This document shows, piece after piece, positions 45,264 through 57,900 of a stretch of 64,000 bases of DNA. The number at the start of each line of letters is the position of its first letter. Position 1 is the first letter of the stretch. The stretch spans positions 248,001 through 312,000 of the forward strand of contig JAJIRX010000783.1 in NCBI GenBank assembly GCA_023853785.1, given 5' to 3'. Source of the DNA: Psilocybe azurescens (lineage: Eukaryota > Basidiomycota > Agaricomycetes > Agaricales > Agrocybaceae). The position numbers and the translations under genes are program-made. The notes below the pieces were generated by a model. It worked only from the letters and a program-made list of their open reading frames with translations. It did not search any database and was not told the DNA's origin.

Positions 45264-45440
45264 CAGTTGAACCCCTCTTAACCCATACCTCTCGTAGCCC
45301 ATAGTCCCCCATAACCCATACTTTTGGAGGGAACCAAATCGTCATTTCCCACTAAAATTCACCTCTCAAAACCCATAACCTCCAATAACCCATAGCTCAT
45401 GCCGTTCACCGAGAGATATGGGTTAAGAGGGGTTCAACTG
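45264..45440. mobile_element. MITE, pogo/Fot1-like (Tc1-mariner superfamily)
   Basis: A 177-bp element bounded by inverted repeats. The left end begins CAGTTGAACCCCTCTTAACC and the right end is its reverse complement. The match extends about 32 bp with one or two mismatches (ATACCTCTCG versus ATATCTCTCG). It is flanked on both sides by TA (45262-45263 and 45441-45442), the target duplication of Tc1/mariner elements. The CAGT...GAACC ends are the pogo/Fot1 style. The inside is non-coding and made of AACCCATA-like words. It must rely on a transposase encoded elsewhere. Confidence 0.85.
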
Positions 45441-47066
45441 TAGTAATACAAGTTAAGTTGCTCACTTTTTACCACTAAACCAAAAGGGACGAATTGAATC
45501 ACGCACGGAAGAGGCGGTCCGGGTACGTCACAGCTGTCCCAAGGAGTCAATTCGTGACATTTCATTTTGGTACTTACATTTGTAGAGGCAATTACTTACC
45601 TTTCACAGCGGAGTTTAGATTTTAAGTCCATGCCATACTATGCGCAAGACCTATGTGTGTGACAATATGTAAAATTTCAATCGAATAGAGCTTGTGGATA
45701 CATAAAAACCGGATTACAAAGTAGTGCCCAAGGACCCTAGTACACTGTACTACTCGAGGACGCATTGCGCGACTCGATCTCGTGATGGAGTCAAGATGGA
45801 AATGGTATGCAAATGGCATACGGCGGGTAACTGTATAGAGGTGCATAGCAATGCTGATCTGCGATTCGATATGTACAGTACCGACTGACTCGATCGTCGA
45901 TACCTGGCTTTTGATAAGACATGCCCGGCCTACTACGCATTTTGTCTAGCCATGAATCAGCATGATCCACGCAGGATGTTCTGCCTTGTTTCTAACCTCT
46001 ATTAGACTTAACACTAAGATGATCATGCGACCCTATAGTAATCACACCTTCTCTTGAACTTCTGAATCACACACTAAGTAAGCCATTCAACAGGTCGTTT
46101 TGACGGTGCAGGGAAGTAGCGATGCCAGAAGTCCGAAATCCGTACTTCTAGGCGTGCCAACTGTTCGGTGAGGTAGTATTTGAAAAGAATAAATCCACGA
46201 TCGCTGCCTCGTGCTCCAGCCTCCCGTATGATCAGTGTTTTCAGAGATATCGCTATACTCATGGATGCCTCGATGCCATGCATTTCCCCATGTATCCAAT
46301 TGGCGAGCATCTAGCCGAATTACGCCACATAAACGCGACACTGGGGAGACTTGATAAGAGCTGGCTTCGGTAGGAATCGTAGTGGACTGCTTATCAAAGG
46401 ACTCTCCACATCCGCGTCCATATACTCTGTACCTCGAGGAAGAACAACGTGAAGGCCTTTGGAAGGCCTGTCGTCTAGTTCTTCATGTGAACTACTATAT
46501 GCCCATGGCTAATTTTTACTTATGAATTCACATTAAAGCCAAGGTGGTCGTATCGGAAGTCTATTCTCTCAAGCATTGTGAGTGTTTATATTCAACTCCT
46601 TCAGAATGAAGCTTCTTTCACTCGGGGGCAATACGCAATCTGGGCGCGCCATCCACACGTTGTCAGTTCTTGAACAGTAAAAGAAGAATCTAATGATTCA
46701 GTTCCTACTTCAAAGGCAAACCTCCCCTCTTTCCCTAGTAATGACTGAGCGACTTTCCTCTACATTGATACCTGATTACCCCAATAACAAGATAAGCCAC
46801 AGCAATCGAGAATAATGATGATGCATTGATTGATTTAATACAGAACAGAAAATTACTTAGGACAAGTATCTAAAATAACGTATATAGGCAAGCACGACGA
46901 CGATGAAGGAATCGAAAGCAAATAGCGATGCAACACAACAAAGAACACCAATTCTAATATGAACGAAGATCAAGGAGAAAAAGAGGAGAGCGATATATGA
47001 CACACCAAAGAGAGAAAGATAAAAAATGAAGAAAAGATAGAATATACAAGCACATCAAGAGCGGTG
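45441..47066. other. Intergenic region beyond the MITE
   Basis: About 1.6 kb. Short frames on the minus strand at 45622-45846 and 46074-46341 have no support. From 46790 to 47050 the plus strand is A/G-rich, consistent with a 3' untranslated region of the minus-strand gene that follows. Confidence 0.4.
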
Positions 47067-50000
47067 TTACAACCAACCAGCGGCCGGTTTGTTTCGTTTC
47101 ATGTTATGATTTGGTCCTTTCATAGAATCCTCGGTGGCAGCATTCAAATCCGTCATTTTGCTCTTGCCTTTGTCTTTATTGCTCAACTGACCCCACACAG
47201 GCGTTTGCGGCTGCTGCGTACTCCCAGACTTGCCTCCTGGGCGAGATCCGAAAGAAGAGAGGATCGACGAACTCTGTTCCGCCTCGCTGACGCTGGGTGT
47301 CCATGTAGCATGTGCAAGCTGTGGCTGTTGCTGTCGCTTCTCACTTGCTGAAGAGCCCCACGCACCCCCACTAACACCCCCACCCCCTCCTCCATGTATC
47401 TTTGACATCTTCGACGTACCCTCCTGGAGCTCTTTGATAGCAGCAGCCAAGCCGTGCATCGTCACCGCCAAACAAATCCGGCGGCGAGCTAGGAGCAGTA
47501 GATGGCGTAGCAGCGAACGACGAATAGGCATCCTCTTCCTCCCCTTCCTCTTCCCCTTCATCGCCATAATCAATGATGGAGCTGAACATCCGCGGAGCCA
47601 CGCTCGGCTTGGGCTCAAGGATCACTTTTGATGGGACGGCCTTAGACGGCGAGGGGGTCGCTGGGAGGAGCAGAGAGGAAGAATCGACAGGTAAGATCCC
47701 ACCCCGACTGTCGTTCTCCTCGTCAGGCACATCTTCCACCGTCGCTTTCTTGCCTTTGGCGTTCTTCTTGGCTTTTGCACCCTTCTTGCCTGTCGCTTGA
47801 GCTGCGGCAGCTGCGGGTTGAGTCACTGGTGCTGGTACGGGTGCCGGTGGGACAGGGGCGGGGGCTGGAGCCTTTGCGATAGGGATGTTCGATTGGGCCG
47901 ATGACATACGCCGGAACCGCTGTGCAGCAGACTGTGGTTGCTGCTGCTGAGCTTGTTGTGACTGCTGTTGATGAGCCGATGCCGTTGCCGATGCCTTTCC
48001 AGCTTGCGAACCCCACATCGAAATGGGTCCTTTCCGCATCTGTGGACTCTCTTCCTCCTCTTCTGCGGCCTCCTCCTCGCCGCCGCCACCGTCATCATCA
48101 CCACCACCGCCATCATCATCAACATCAAATCCACCTGGCACACGAGCATTTTTACCAAACACCGACGACCCCACTCCTGTCTGCTGAGATGCTTTCCCCG
48201 CCGCAGAAGTAGCAGAAGGCGCAGTACCACCGAACACATTCCAGATCGACTTGTTACTCCCACCACCGCCCGCACTCGCACTCGCACCTGCATTTACACC
48301 CCACTGCGAAGGCTTGATCGTTCCCGTCCCACTCGCATTCACCCCGAGCCCAGGTACCGAATCTGACGTATTATACTTCTTGAACAAATTCGGACGAGGC
48401 GTGCCCGTCTCCTGCTGTTGCTGCTGGACATGAACATGGGCAGGAACCTTGGACGCAGGCCGAGGGGTAGTAACAGCATTGTCGTCCCATCCAAACAGCC
48501 CCGGTCCTGAGGAAGGCGCTGGAGGAGCAGAGTCTTTCCGCGCTCGGCCTATGCCCATAGCGGGCATCATCTTCGACATCAGCGAGGGCGGCTCCAGGTG
48601 TTGCTGAGGAGGCGGCTCTACTACCACAACAGGCTCAGGCTCAGGCTCAGGCTGAGAAGGTGCAGGTGCAGATTCAGCTTCGGCTTCCTCGACGGCGGCG
48701 GCAGCAGCGGGACCGCCCTTCTTCAAAGCAGCTTGACGCTGCTTCTTGTTCATCTTCTTCGCTGGCTGTGCAGGTGCAGGTGCAGGTGCCGCCTTTTCCG
48801 CTTTGGGAGGAGCAGCAGGGGCAGGGGCAGGGGCAGGGGCAATAGCAGCAGCAGATGAAGCTGGAGATGGTTTACTCATTGCGGTAGATGGCGGGGTCGC
48901 CTTCTTGGGTGGCTCATCCCAGAGCGACTGTTGCTGTTGCTGCTCCAGCACGGATTTCTTGCCTTTCGCATTATTGGTGGTAGATAAGGAGGAAAATAGA
49001 CCCGACATTGCAGAAGATTTTGTGGAAGGGTGTTGCTGCTCGTCCTGTTCCCACGCATACTGTTCCTGCTGCTGTTGCTCCAGCATAGAAGCTGCCATCG
49101 GCTTCTTGCCCTTAGCAGCTGCAGTAGAAGGGAAAGAGGCAAAAGTAGGCGTGGACGACGCAAGATGAGAGCCAAATGCTGCAGACCCAGACCCAAACAT
49201 GTCGGTCTGAGGAGGCGCGCCAAACGCATCGTTCCCGTTCAATGAAGGAACGTTAGTGTGGCTAATAGAAGTTTGAGGGATCTCGGGTGTGAAAATGCTC
49301 CCGGTCCTTTTTCTGGTCCAGCCACTCCCGACTGGCGTAGCGCGGACCTCCTTCATCGCCCACGAAGCTTGGGGCTGCGCTGATGGCGCCTGTGCCCGTG
49401 CCCGAGCTTGTTCATGCGCCTGCGCCTGTTCTTGAGCTCGCAGCTGCTGCAAGAGCACCTGCGCTTGTTGTTCGTATGAATCAGGCACGGGCCTCGTCCC
49501 CCATTGCATTGGCGGCGAGCTCGACTGCGACTTCCTCTCCATCCCGCCACCAGCACCAAGCCCGCTGTACTGAGCGAATGCGGCTGCAATCACCGGGTCA
49601 TCCTGCAGCTGACTCGCAAGATAATCGCCCATGTCAGCGTGCATGAACGGGTTCATGTCATGCGTCTGCGCCGCCGCCGCCGAGCTGTGGGCATTACCAT
49701 TGTTATCATCATCGCTAGAATCAGAGTCGGAGTCGGAGTCCTCCCCGAAAGGCGAGGGACGCCCTTTGCCCTTGCCCTTCCTTTTCGCGTGCTGGGTGGT
49801 GTGAACTGTGTTGGCGGCAGCCGCTGAGGCAGATGTGTATGTTTGGAATTGAGAGCGGCTGGGCTGGCGGCTGCTCGAGTTGCTGGCGGAAGCGGAGGCG
49901 GACGACATGCCCATGCCCATACCGGAGTTCATGCCCCAGCGCGGTACGTAGTTCAAATCAGAGGGAGGATCGGAGTCATATTCCTCCGGATTTCGAGTGG

Positions 50001-51549
50001 CGTTTAGAATGTTATTCTTGGATGCAGCAGAGTTCGCATCAGGGAACATATCCCGCAGCAGCTGCTCGACATTCCCATCTCTCTCATTCGGCTCCTCCGA
50101 CAAGATTTTCTCGAAATCGAAATTCGCCTCGACCTGGGTGGGGACGTTTTCCTGGAAGCTGGTCAGCCACGAGGGGTTGCCCGGCGCGCTGGGTACAGGA
50201 GCCACGATCGTGTTCGAGCGTCCTGGTCGCCCGCCAGTGCGGAGCTCCGACCTGCGCTTCGTGCGCTCTGCCTTGACAGTGGTCTTACGCTCGTCCTCCT
50301 TCTCCCTCTGCAATTGCGCCATGCGTTTTTGGTGCTCGACGACACGGGAGGACACCTCCTTCCGCTCGCCCGTGCCTACATCCGCCTCGTTAGAAGAGGG
50401 TTTGCGGTCTTTGTATATTTCGATGGAGAGCTGGATCTCAGCCAGTGCGGCTTCGTGGTGGAATTCCACGATTTTCTGCAAGCGGGTTTGCATTTTGAAC
50501 AGCTCGAAATCGTCCGCTTCCGAGAGCGGCTCATTGGGGTCTTCCAGCTGCGGACCGATGTATGTCTGGCGGACCTTAGTTTTCGTGGGGGCAGCAGCAG
50601 CGGAAGCGGACGATGACGCATGGGCATTCTCGTTCTGGGTGTGGGGACCTGATGTCGTTTTGCCCGCAGGTATCGAGCGGCCGTTCGTTGGCATGTTTTG
50701 GATGGTATTGGAGACGAGAGGACGGGCGTAAGGGATGCTGGACAAGCTGTCGATTGAGTTGTGCAAGGAGGACTCGCTGCTGTTCCAGCCGCCGAAGTGG
50801 TTGTGGCGACTGGGGTTTACGAACGATGGCGCAGGGCCTTCATCATCCTCTGAGCCTGAGGTCTCATGGGATGTGGCCTATTTTATTTTTTCCAGTAAGC
50901 ATGCGTAATTGAAAATAACAAAAACCAAAACGTACCATATTGCCGTAGAAATAGTCATCCTCTTCTTCTGAGTGGAATTCACTGGGGTTTACAACGGCAT
51001 AACTAGATGCATTAGACGTAGTAGATATGGACGAAACATTGCTAGTTCTGGTGGAGGTTGAAAAGATGGGGCTATTGGGCGCTGGAATAGGGAAGTGGCG
51101 TATGACGAGAGGAAGGGCGTCTGTGGCACAGGTTGGACTACAGGGTGGACTACGACCATGTCTTCGTCGCTGTGGGCATCGATACCGCCTCCTAACGCCT
51201 GGGCGACGGTCTCCATTTCCTCTGGCGTCATGTCAGACCAGTCCTCCGCTTTGAGTCCGGCCTGGGTAAGCCTTGTGTGCCACTGAGCGACAACACCTTC
51301 ATAGTGGGCCTGCCTGATCTTCTTTACGAGGTTTGTCTTCATATCTTCGTGCTGTGCGGTGGGTACTCTTGATTTATCGGGCATCTTCTGGTACTCTGTC
51401 TCTGCCTTGCCTACGGCGGCGCTTACTTTGTGCTCCATGACGTTGCGACCGCTTGAGATGGTGCGTTCAAAGTCCTTCCATAGTTTCCTGACTCTGTCGC
51501 TAGAAGAACCCGATGAAGATGCTGTTGTGCGATTGTGAACGTTAGCCAT
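47067..51549 (-). CDS. Very large Gln/Ala/Ser-rich low-complexity protein
   Basis: Two exons: 51549-50936 and 50877-47067, about 1,470 residues. ATG at 51549 (MANVHNRTTASSSGSSSDR). The N-terminus has a conserved-looking helical part (VRKLWKDFERTISSGRN, VGKAETEYQKMPDKSRV, IRQAHYEGVVAQWHTRL). Then comes FELFKMQTRLQKIVEFHHEAALAEIQL with a charged coiled coil (EHQKRMAQLQREKEDERK). The remaining 900 residues are Ala/Pro/Gln/Ser/Gly tracts, with acidic runs, KRKGKGKGR and KKGAKAKKNAKGKKA basic patches and poly-Gln. No enzyme domain is recognised. Such composition suits a scaffold, RNA-binding granule or transcription-related protein. Two frame changes are needed: one base missing near 51060-51110, and one base too many near 47462 (GGDD to MHGLAAAIKELQEG). 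The reverse strand shows many long open frames only because of the codon bias. Confidence 0.6.
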
Positions 51550-51932
51550 AGTGGGGAGAGAAGGGAGAAAGAGAACGGGAAAGCGGGAGAATGCGTTGAC
51601 AAGCCAGTACTAAAAGTTGCAAAGGGAGAGAAGTTGGGAACAAAACGGGGTGCCTCGTGCTTCTGGCGGGCAGCCGAAAACTGATTGTAATCCTATATTC
51701 CGGAGATTATACCCTGGAGTCTTCCCGGTTCTTCGCCGTACTGGGCCCGCTGTGGTCAAGGGTTGGGATATAATTTTGTTTTCCACCGGGTGCTCGCCGT
51801 GGAATACGCCGTTGTAGGTCGACGACACGCGGTATGAATCGTCGGTCCACCCTTTGCCCAGTTCCATTTCCAGCCAATCACCTCTTCCAACCCCGCGATT
51901 ATGTCCATTGTGGATATCTGGACATCACCCAT

Positions 51933-52004
51933 CGATGTCTGATCCTACTGGCAACCGAGTCCGACTTTCGATGTCTGATCTTACTGGCGACCGAATCCGA
52001 CTTT
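51933..52004. repeat. 36-bp tandem duplication
   Basis: CGATGTCTGATC-ACTGGC starts at 51933 and again at 51969 with a few substitutions (T for C, GCGACC for GCAACC). Two copies of a 36-bp unit. Confidence 0.85.
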
Positions 52005-53144
52005 GGAGATGATTCGTCGCACACAATTCGTACGATCACAACTGCATGTCGCGCTCTCTGATTCAGGGTCGAGCACGATGGACCCAGGCCGCTTAATATC
52101 ACTTACCGCCTTTTGCCCTACTCAGGGAGTGGGTCCACTTGACTGTTGCAGCCCAAGCACTCCGGGCCAGCTGCATTATTTCGAGCTGATTTCATTTCAT
52201 CTCACCGTCAAGCTTCTCCGGTAGTACTAGAGTATCTGAAACCGCATCTCAGGCTCCTTCGGGATACTTGGTTTATGCGCACAAAGAGAGAAGCCCCTGT
52301 TTATTGCGTTATGACTCGATAGTCTGTGCGTCTATCTCGTGTTTTAGACGTGTTCTGCCTTGTTTCGCTGCCCTGCAGGACGCGCAGTACCTTCTTGGAC
52401 AACCGACGGTACTGGGAGGCAGCATCATCGGCCGAAGTCTTTGTATGAACGGCTCGACATGGGAATAAAATCGCCACAAGTGCATGCGCCTCCATTGGAG
52501 CACCCATGCCAGATCTTGCTTTCTCTTCTGATTGGGTACTTCGTCTAGCCCAGGATGATCCTTCTTGGGATAGCAATAGAAGCTCAGCGCATGGCGGGAG
52601 CATCATATCTCATAGTTTCAACTTTCGGATATTGTCAAACCAAGTATTCATATCTCTGTATCTTTTGTCAATTCCGCTCTCAATTAAATGTTGTCGCCTT
52701 CATTTTATCATTATAGTTTCGGACTTGACCAATTCGAGACCCTCAACAGCGAGGTTAATTTTTTGCGCAGCTTCGGACTGGACTGGGTGTAGGGTTTTTC
52801 AATGGGTATAAAGACACCTGCAGGATGGATGGGAATTTTGACAAGACGTCAAAGCAGCGTGTTGAACTCGACCTCCTATGCCGACGGAACGAAATATCCA
52901 CGCGTCCTACCTCGCGTTCATCAAGTCCAACATAATACACATCGCCGGCGGTACATAGGTATAGCCATATCGAGGCAAGTAGTAACAAGTTCATGTCCTC
53001 TCTTCCTGAGAGTCCAGTATGCGGTGAGTACCATTTCTTTTCCCAGCCAAGACGATTCTCTCATCTGCCTATTTCAGTACCTCCCATTCAGATGCTTTTT
53101 GTCTCGTCAAAGTTCTTCAGAGCAAGATCGTGGGTGAGGTATAC

Positions 53145-54062
53145 ACACGCTGAATTCCTTGTCAAATGACTGGCAAACTTTGGCTTTGAATCTGTCAGAA
53201 TCATCCATGAGGTGTAAACACGCTGAATTTCCCTATCATATGACTAGTGCATTCAGGATAACGTATAGGTGAGCTCTCTTAGTGACGCTTGAGCTTGTGA
53301 AAAATCAGAGATTTACCAACATTTCTTCACAGCAGATAGACAGGCTAGGGTCGTGTATGAGGTTCAGGTCTTGCGCCCGAATCTCCGGCGACATTTCTGG
53401 CTATAGAATATATATCTTGGGATATATCTTTTCCTCTCCGGCCGAGACTGCACTATCCGGTGAGTAACATATCTTCTTAGACCAATTTTTCATCGGTATC
53501 TCATCGGTCTGTTTTGTAGCGCCTTGTGGTTCTGGCCTCCGGCGGCTCGACCAAACCTGGCTTATTAGGGAAAAGCTCGGACATGTGGACTGGTCTTTCA
53601 TGCACGAGGCTCAACACGCTGAAATCCACATTTCTTTCCATTATTTCTTCTTTTGACCCGACCAAGTGCCCCCAATGATACGAGTATGGATTTCCTGGGG
53701 TGATTTCACCATGCCTGTCCGGCTTGAGCTTCCCTCCTGTGCAAACGGGATTAGCCATGTGTTTCTACCTCGAGTTGTTGCAGAGTCAAAAATAACGGAT
53801 ATCTCCGTCAGTGTGTCTGGGTTATGACATGGCCTGTATATTTATTCCGAGGACAGACACGTCGAGCGGTGATTGACCAGCTTGCTGGCACGACACGATG
53901 GGTGTAGTTTCTTTCTGCCGGTGGGGCGAACTTATCGTTTGTCTGCGCTAGTGCTAGTGTCCTTGACTATCTCGTGTTTGTACTCGTTTGAGTCTCGGCA
54001 ATTTTGGGGGTTGGAAGTTCGACTAGCCAGGCTCGTGCATAAGGTTAGACACGCTGCAATCC
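53145..54062 (+). repeat. Diverged dispersed repeat with ACACGCTGAATTCC core
   Basis: The core occurs at 53145-53158, 53218-53232, 53614-53627 and 54049-54062 with small changes (ACACGCTGAATTTCC, ACACGCTGAAATCC, ACACGCTGCAATCC). In three of the four an ATGACT follows within about 15 nt, and a CATGAGG-like word precedes by a few bases. Spacings are 73, 396 and 435 nt, so these look like remains of larger duplicated units rather than a simple tandem array. Confidence 0.55.
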
Positions 54063-54932
54063 GAATGACTGGTCATCTAACATGATTTCTGCACTATGCA
54101 GTAAGCACTATTTACTTCTTTTTCTCTCATTAGTCTCAGTTTGTACATCTTGAACAATGCTCTGGGATCGAAATAAGAGCAGGCGAACCCAGGTTCTTCG
54201 GAGTAGACAGGCTCATGCCTCATGCACTCTGAGATCCTTGTACGAGTCTCTTTCTTGGGGAACTGCGTTTCCGGCGGCAATGTTTTTTGTCTTCATCGGC
54301 CCGACATATCAAGGCCAGCCTGGAAGCATCGCTCTTGTTAAGCATGAATGGGGCCTACCCAATAGTCGTTACCTAGTTTCTATTCCGGTGAAGATATTTT
54401 TGCCAGAGCCCTCTAAAAGTGAATTATGCGCGTCTAGAGGGCAGAGGTGCTTGGTGGACAATGGGCCATTGTTGTGTGAATAGATAGTGCGATTAGATAA
54501 CCGAAGTTAGGAGGTAGATCCGAGGGATCAGAAAATGGCAATCAGGCTCTGTTGCCTCGTTCAACAACCAACAACACCCTGAGCACGCGTTGTCCAACGA
54601 CGACGACCAGTGTCGTACACAACGACCACAACCGCGACCACGACCACGACGACGGAAGGGAAGAGCTATCGGCGTAAGTGCTTGCACTCGCACTCTGAGT
54701 TCCAACTTATTTGCAACGCGTGTACTCAACATGAGGCAAATCCAGGGCTTTCCCGTGAGGTCGTGATTAGTTTACGGAGAGGGACACCCCCGCGCACGCA
54801 CCCTACTCCATCTTCTGACCCAACGCATTCCAGATCCTCGTCCCATCGGCATTTTGTCTTCTCAGTAGACCACAACTCGTGGATCGCCGCTATCCGTCCT
54901 CTATCGTGTTGCCGTAGCTTGGTTGAGTTTCG

Positions 54933-57900
54933 ATGCCAGCAGTGTCCCAGCATGTGCTATCATCTATCTCATCCTTCAAAGCCGATGCGCCAGCCGATCC
55001 CTGCGAGCCTGATGAGCAATGGACGAAAGAGATGCAGGCCAAGATTGAAGACAGTTTGCTGTCTATGGTCCAGGAGGCGAAGCATACTAGGGATGAGCAA
55101 TTTAGGAGCAAAGTCGTTACCTTCGAGGAACGCAATCGCATTGAAGAAGAATACATACAGGCGATGAAAATTATCAAGGATATTGCGCAGGAATCCCTCA
55201 TTGCAGAAGTCACTGAGGAGCGCAAACGCCGCAGAAAGGTTAGCGATCTGCCTCTTGCTCGCTTGAGGGGATCCAGCCTCACATCCGTCTTTGCAGGAAA
55301 GCATTCTTAGTACTTTCGGCCAGCAGACTGTGCAGAGTATTGACGGCTTCCCCAGCGACAGTCCCACAGAGGTACGCCAGCTTGCTGCCCAAGCCGTCGC
55401 TATAAACGACATTACTTCTCTCTATGATATTCCTTCCGCCGATGTCGAAGTTCCGGTTCGAACTCCCCCACCGCTTGCACCGCAGGATCACGAAGGAAGA
55501 TCTTCACGCGCGCAAGCTTCGCCACGCGTCGCTCGCCGCACCTCCGATGCAAAGAATGCATCATCTCGCGATCCCCCTTTCGAGTCCGCCCCACCCGCTC
55601 GCCGTAACACCAAACAAGCACACGCCCCCGCCGAGCGTCCAGCGATAACCGAACCGTGGATAGCACCTTCAGCCGACGTCTTCGACGAACCGGAAGAGAT
55701 GACTTATCGGCCCTCTTCTGCTGCTGCACCGCGTAGCCATAGGAACTCTGTCGACCGACCGCCTTTTGCCATGCCTGACAGAACGGATGGCGGCCATCCA
55801 TCTTCGCTGGGTCGCTCGACGACGGGGTCTTTACGGTCGGACAAGGGCATCGCACGTTCGCCACCCAAAGCCCAGCCTGAGGTTTGGAAGCCGACGATCA
55901 GTGCAGGGGAGGATAGTGGTTCTGGCAGTGCGGCATCGAAGCCATACGCCCAGGTTGGGAGACGCGGGAGCTCTGCGAGTCTGACGAGCATGCGCTCGAC
56001 AGGGTCCGGTGCGAGTATCCGGCCTTCGATCTCAGAGACCATCCCAGAGCGGGCAGACGACGTAGATGAATTCGCGAGCTCGGAGCCCAGGCACGATAAG
56101 CGGAAATCTTCGGACAAGCCGCCGCGGGAGAAGGAGAAGCGGGCGAATCGGCGCAGGGACAGTCGTCCGAGCCCTGTCGACGCTGCGCAGCGCAGCTACG
56201 ACGACCCGACGCCGCCCGCGCTGAGCTCGTCGGGCCTGCGGTCCTCCGCCGGATCGGTGTCGGGGCCGTCGTCGGCTACTATGCAGTACGCTACGTCTTC
56301 TTCCACGATGAAATCTCTCTCATCGAAGTCATCCTTCGCCAGTGCCGAGGATCGCTATCACCCAGAGCGACCGATCAAGGGGCAGCCGTACCCCGATCCT
56401 CGTCTGGATCCGCACCCGCCACCCCGCGAAGCGCCTTACACCCATCGCGAGCAGGCATCTTATCTTTCCCGCGAGATCCCGCAGCGTCCTCTCCCTCCAC
56501 GATCGCCGTACGCCGGCGATGGGCCAGATAGGGAGTACGCGCACTCGCCGGCGTACGGTGCGCCGCCTAGCAGGCCGATGAGCACAAAGTCTCCGTTTTC
56601 GGAATACGACTATCCGCACGACTCCCATGCGCCTGTTTCGCGCAAGGCGTCTTTTACTCACGACGAAAGACGTCGCGAGCGGGAATCACATTGGGAGAGG
56701 GAGCGTGAGGCGTTGCCGCCAACCCATTGGGAGATGGAGGAGCAAAACGCAGAGAGCGGGAGCACCTTGACAATATGGAACGCGAACGCTTGGAACGCGC
56801 ACGCGTTGAACGTCATGCTGCTCGAGAACGCGATGCTCAACGTGATGCTCAACGCGAACGGGATCGTGAACGTGAACGTGTTGCTCAACGCGAACGGGAT
56901 CGTGAACGCGAACGTGATGCTCAACGCGAACGGGAACGAGAACGTGAAGGGGACATATATAATGATACACGACAACATCCGAACCACTACCCGTTCTCCT
57001 CACGACCTCCGAATGATGTCCATTCCCCTTACAATCCAACGTCGCAAACCGCCACACATCACACGATTATTTACCTCACGAATCTGTCTACGACGATCGG
57101 GAGGCCCGAGACCGAGACCGAGGCTATGTATATCGTCCCCGCCCTCCTGCTTCTCCGCCTCCACTACCTCCACCCTATGGACATCCCCCGCCATCACCCT
57201 ATGACGATTGGGAGCACTCTAGGGAAAGTGGGCGTCCGATGCCCAGTCGGCAGCACTCGTTCAACAGGAGAGAAGATCCTGATAACACTGGCAGACGTAT
57301 AACGACGGCAGATCTCGGTTTGTCCTTTTATTTACCCTCTTTTGTGTATTTCTGAGCACCATTGATGATTTTCTTGATGGGACAGATGGTTATGGCTCTC
57401 GGTACGGCCACGCTCCGAAGGGTGTGCCCATACCACGGCATACACCCAGCCTTAACCAGAACGACGATCCTGCGCAACCGGCCTGGAAAGAGTGGGCCAA
57501 CGAGAGTGGCGGCGCAGCTGGCTTGGCCCGGCGCACTAGCGATGCGCAATATCGCGTCGGCGCCGGACTAGACAGCCCTTTGGCCTACTCCTCAACGCGT
57601 TCTCCCCCTCCTCCTCCCGCTGGCGTGACCACCGCAGTCTTCGCGGCTGCAGCTGCAGCCAAGGGGTTTTCGCAGCGGCGCTCCTCGGGCCACGCCCACA
57701 GTGCGTATGCGCCGCCGAAAACGGTGCATCATTACGAGGACGATGTAGCGTACCCCGGAGCCCCGTTGTACGATGCGTATGACATGGGCGCGAGGCCGCG
57801 TCGGAGGCGGAAGCCTGCAGTCGTCGAGAGCGACGAGCTCCCATCCGAGAGCGATGAAACCGACGAGGACGAGGACGAGGACGAGGACAGCGCTTTGAGC

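Larger units (their letters stand above)
51550..54932. other. Non-coding region with diverged repeats, 3.4 kb
   Basis: Divergent region between two large genes. No gene I can support. A 36-bp tandem duplication lies at 51933-52004, a TATAAAGA at about 52807, and a family of short repeats lies between 53145 and 54062. Intron-like GTGAGTA...CAG or TAG segments recur at about 53031-53092 and 53460-53519, so old repeated exons are possible. A frame at 54610 reads VSYTTTTTATTTTTT from a GTG, which would make a good leader if the codon were ATG. Confidence 0.4.

Noticed and set aside
45264..45440. Repeated AACCCATA/TAACCC words resembling telomeric repeats
   Set aside because: The words are irregular, run in both directions and sit between terminal inverted repeats with TA flanks, so they belong to a MITE.
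49997..50731. 244-codon plus-strand frame and several neighbours within 47-51 kb
   Set aside because: They are shadows of the large low-complexity minus-strand gene, which has consistent protein composition over its full length.
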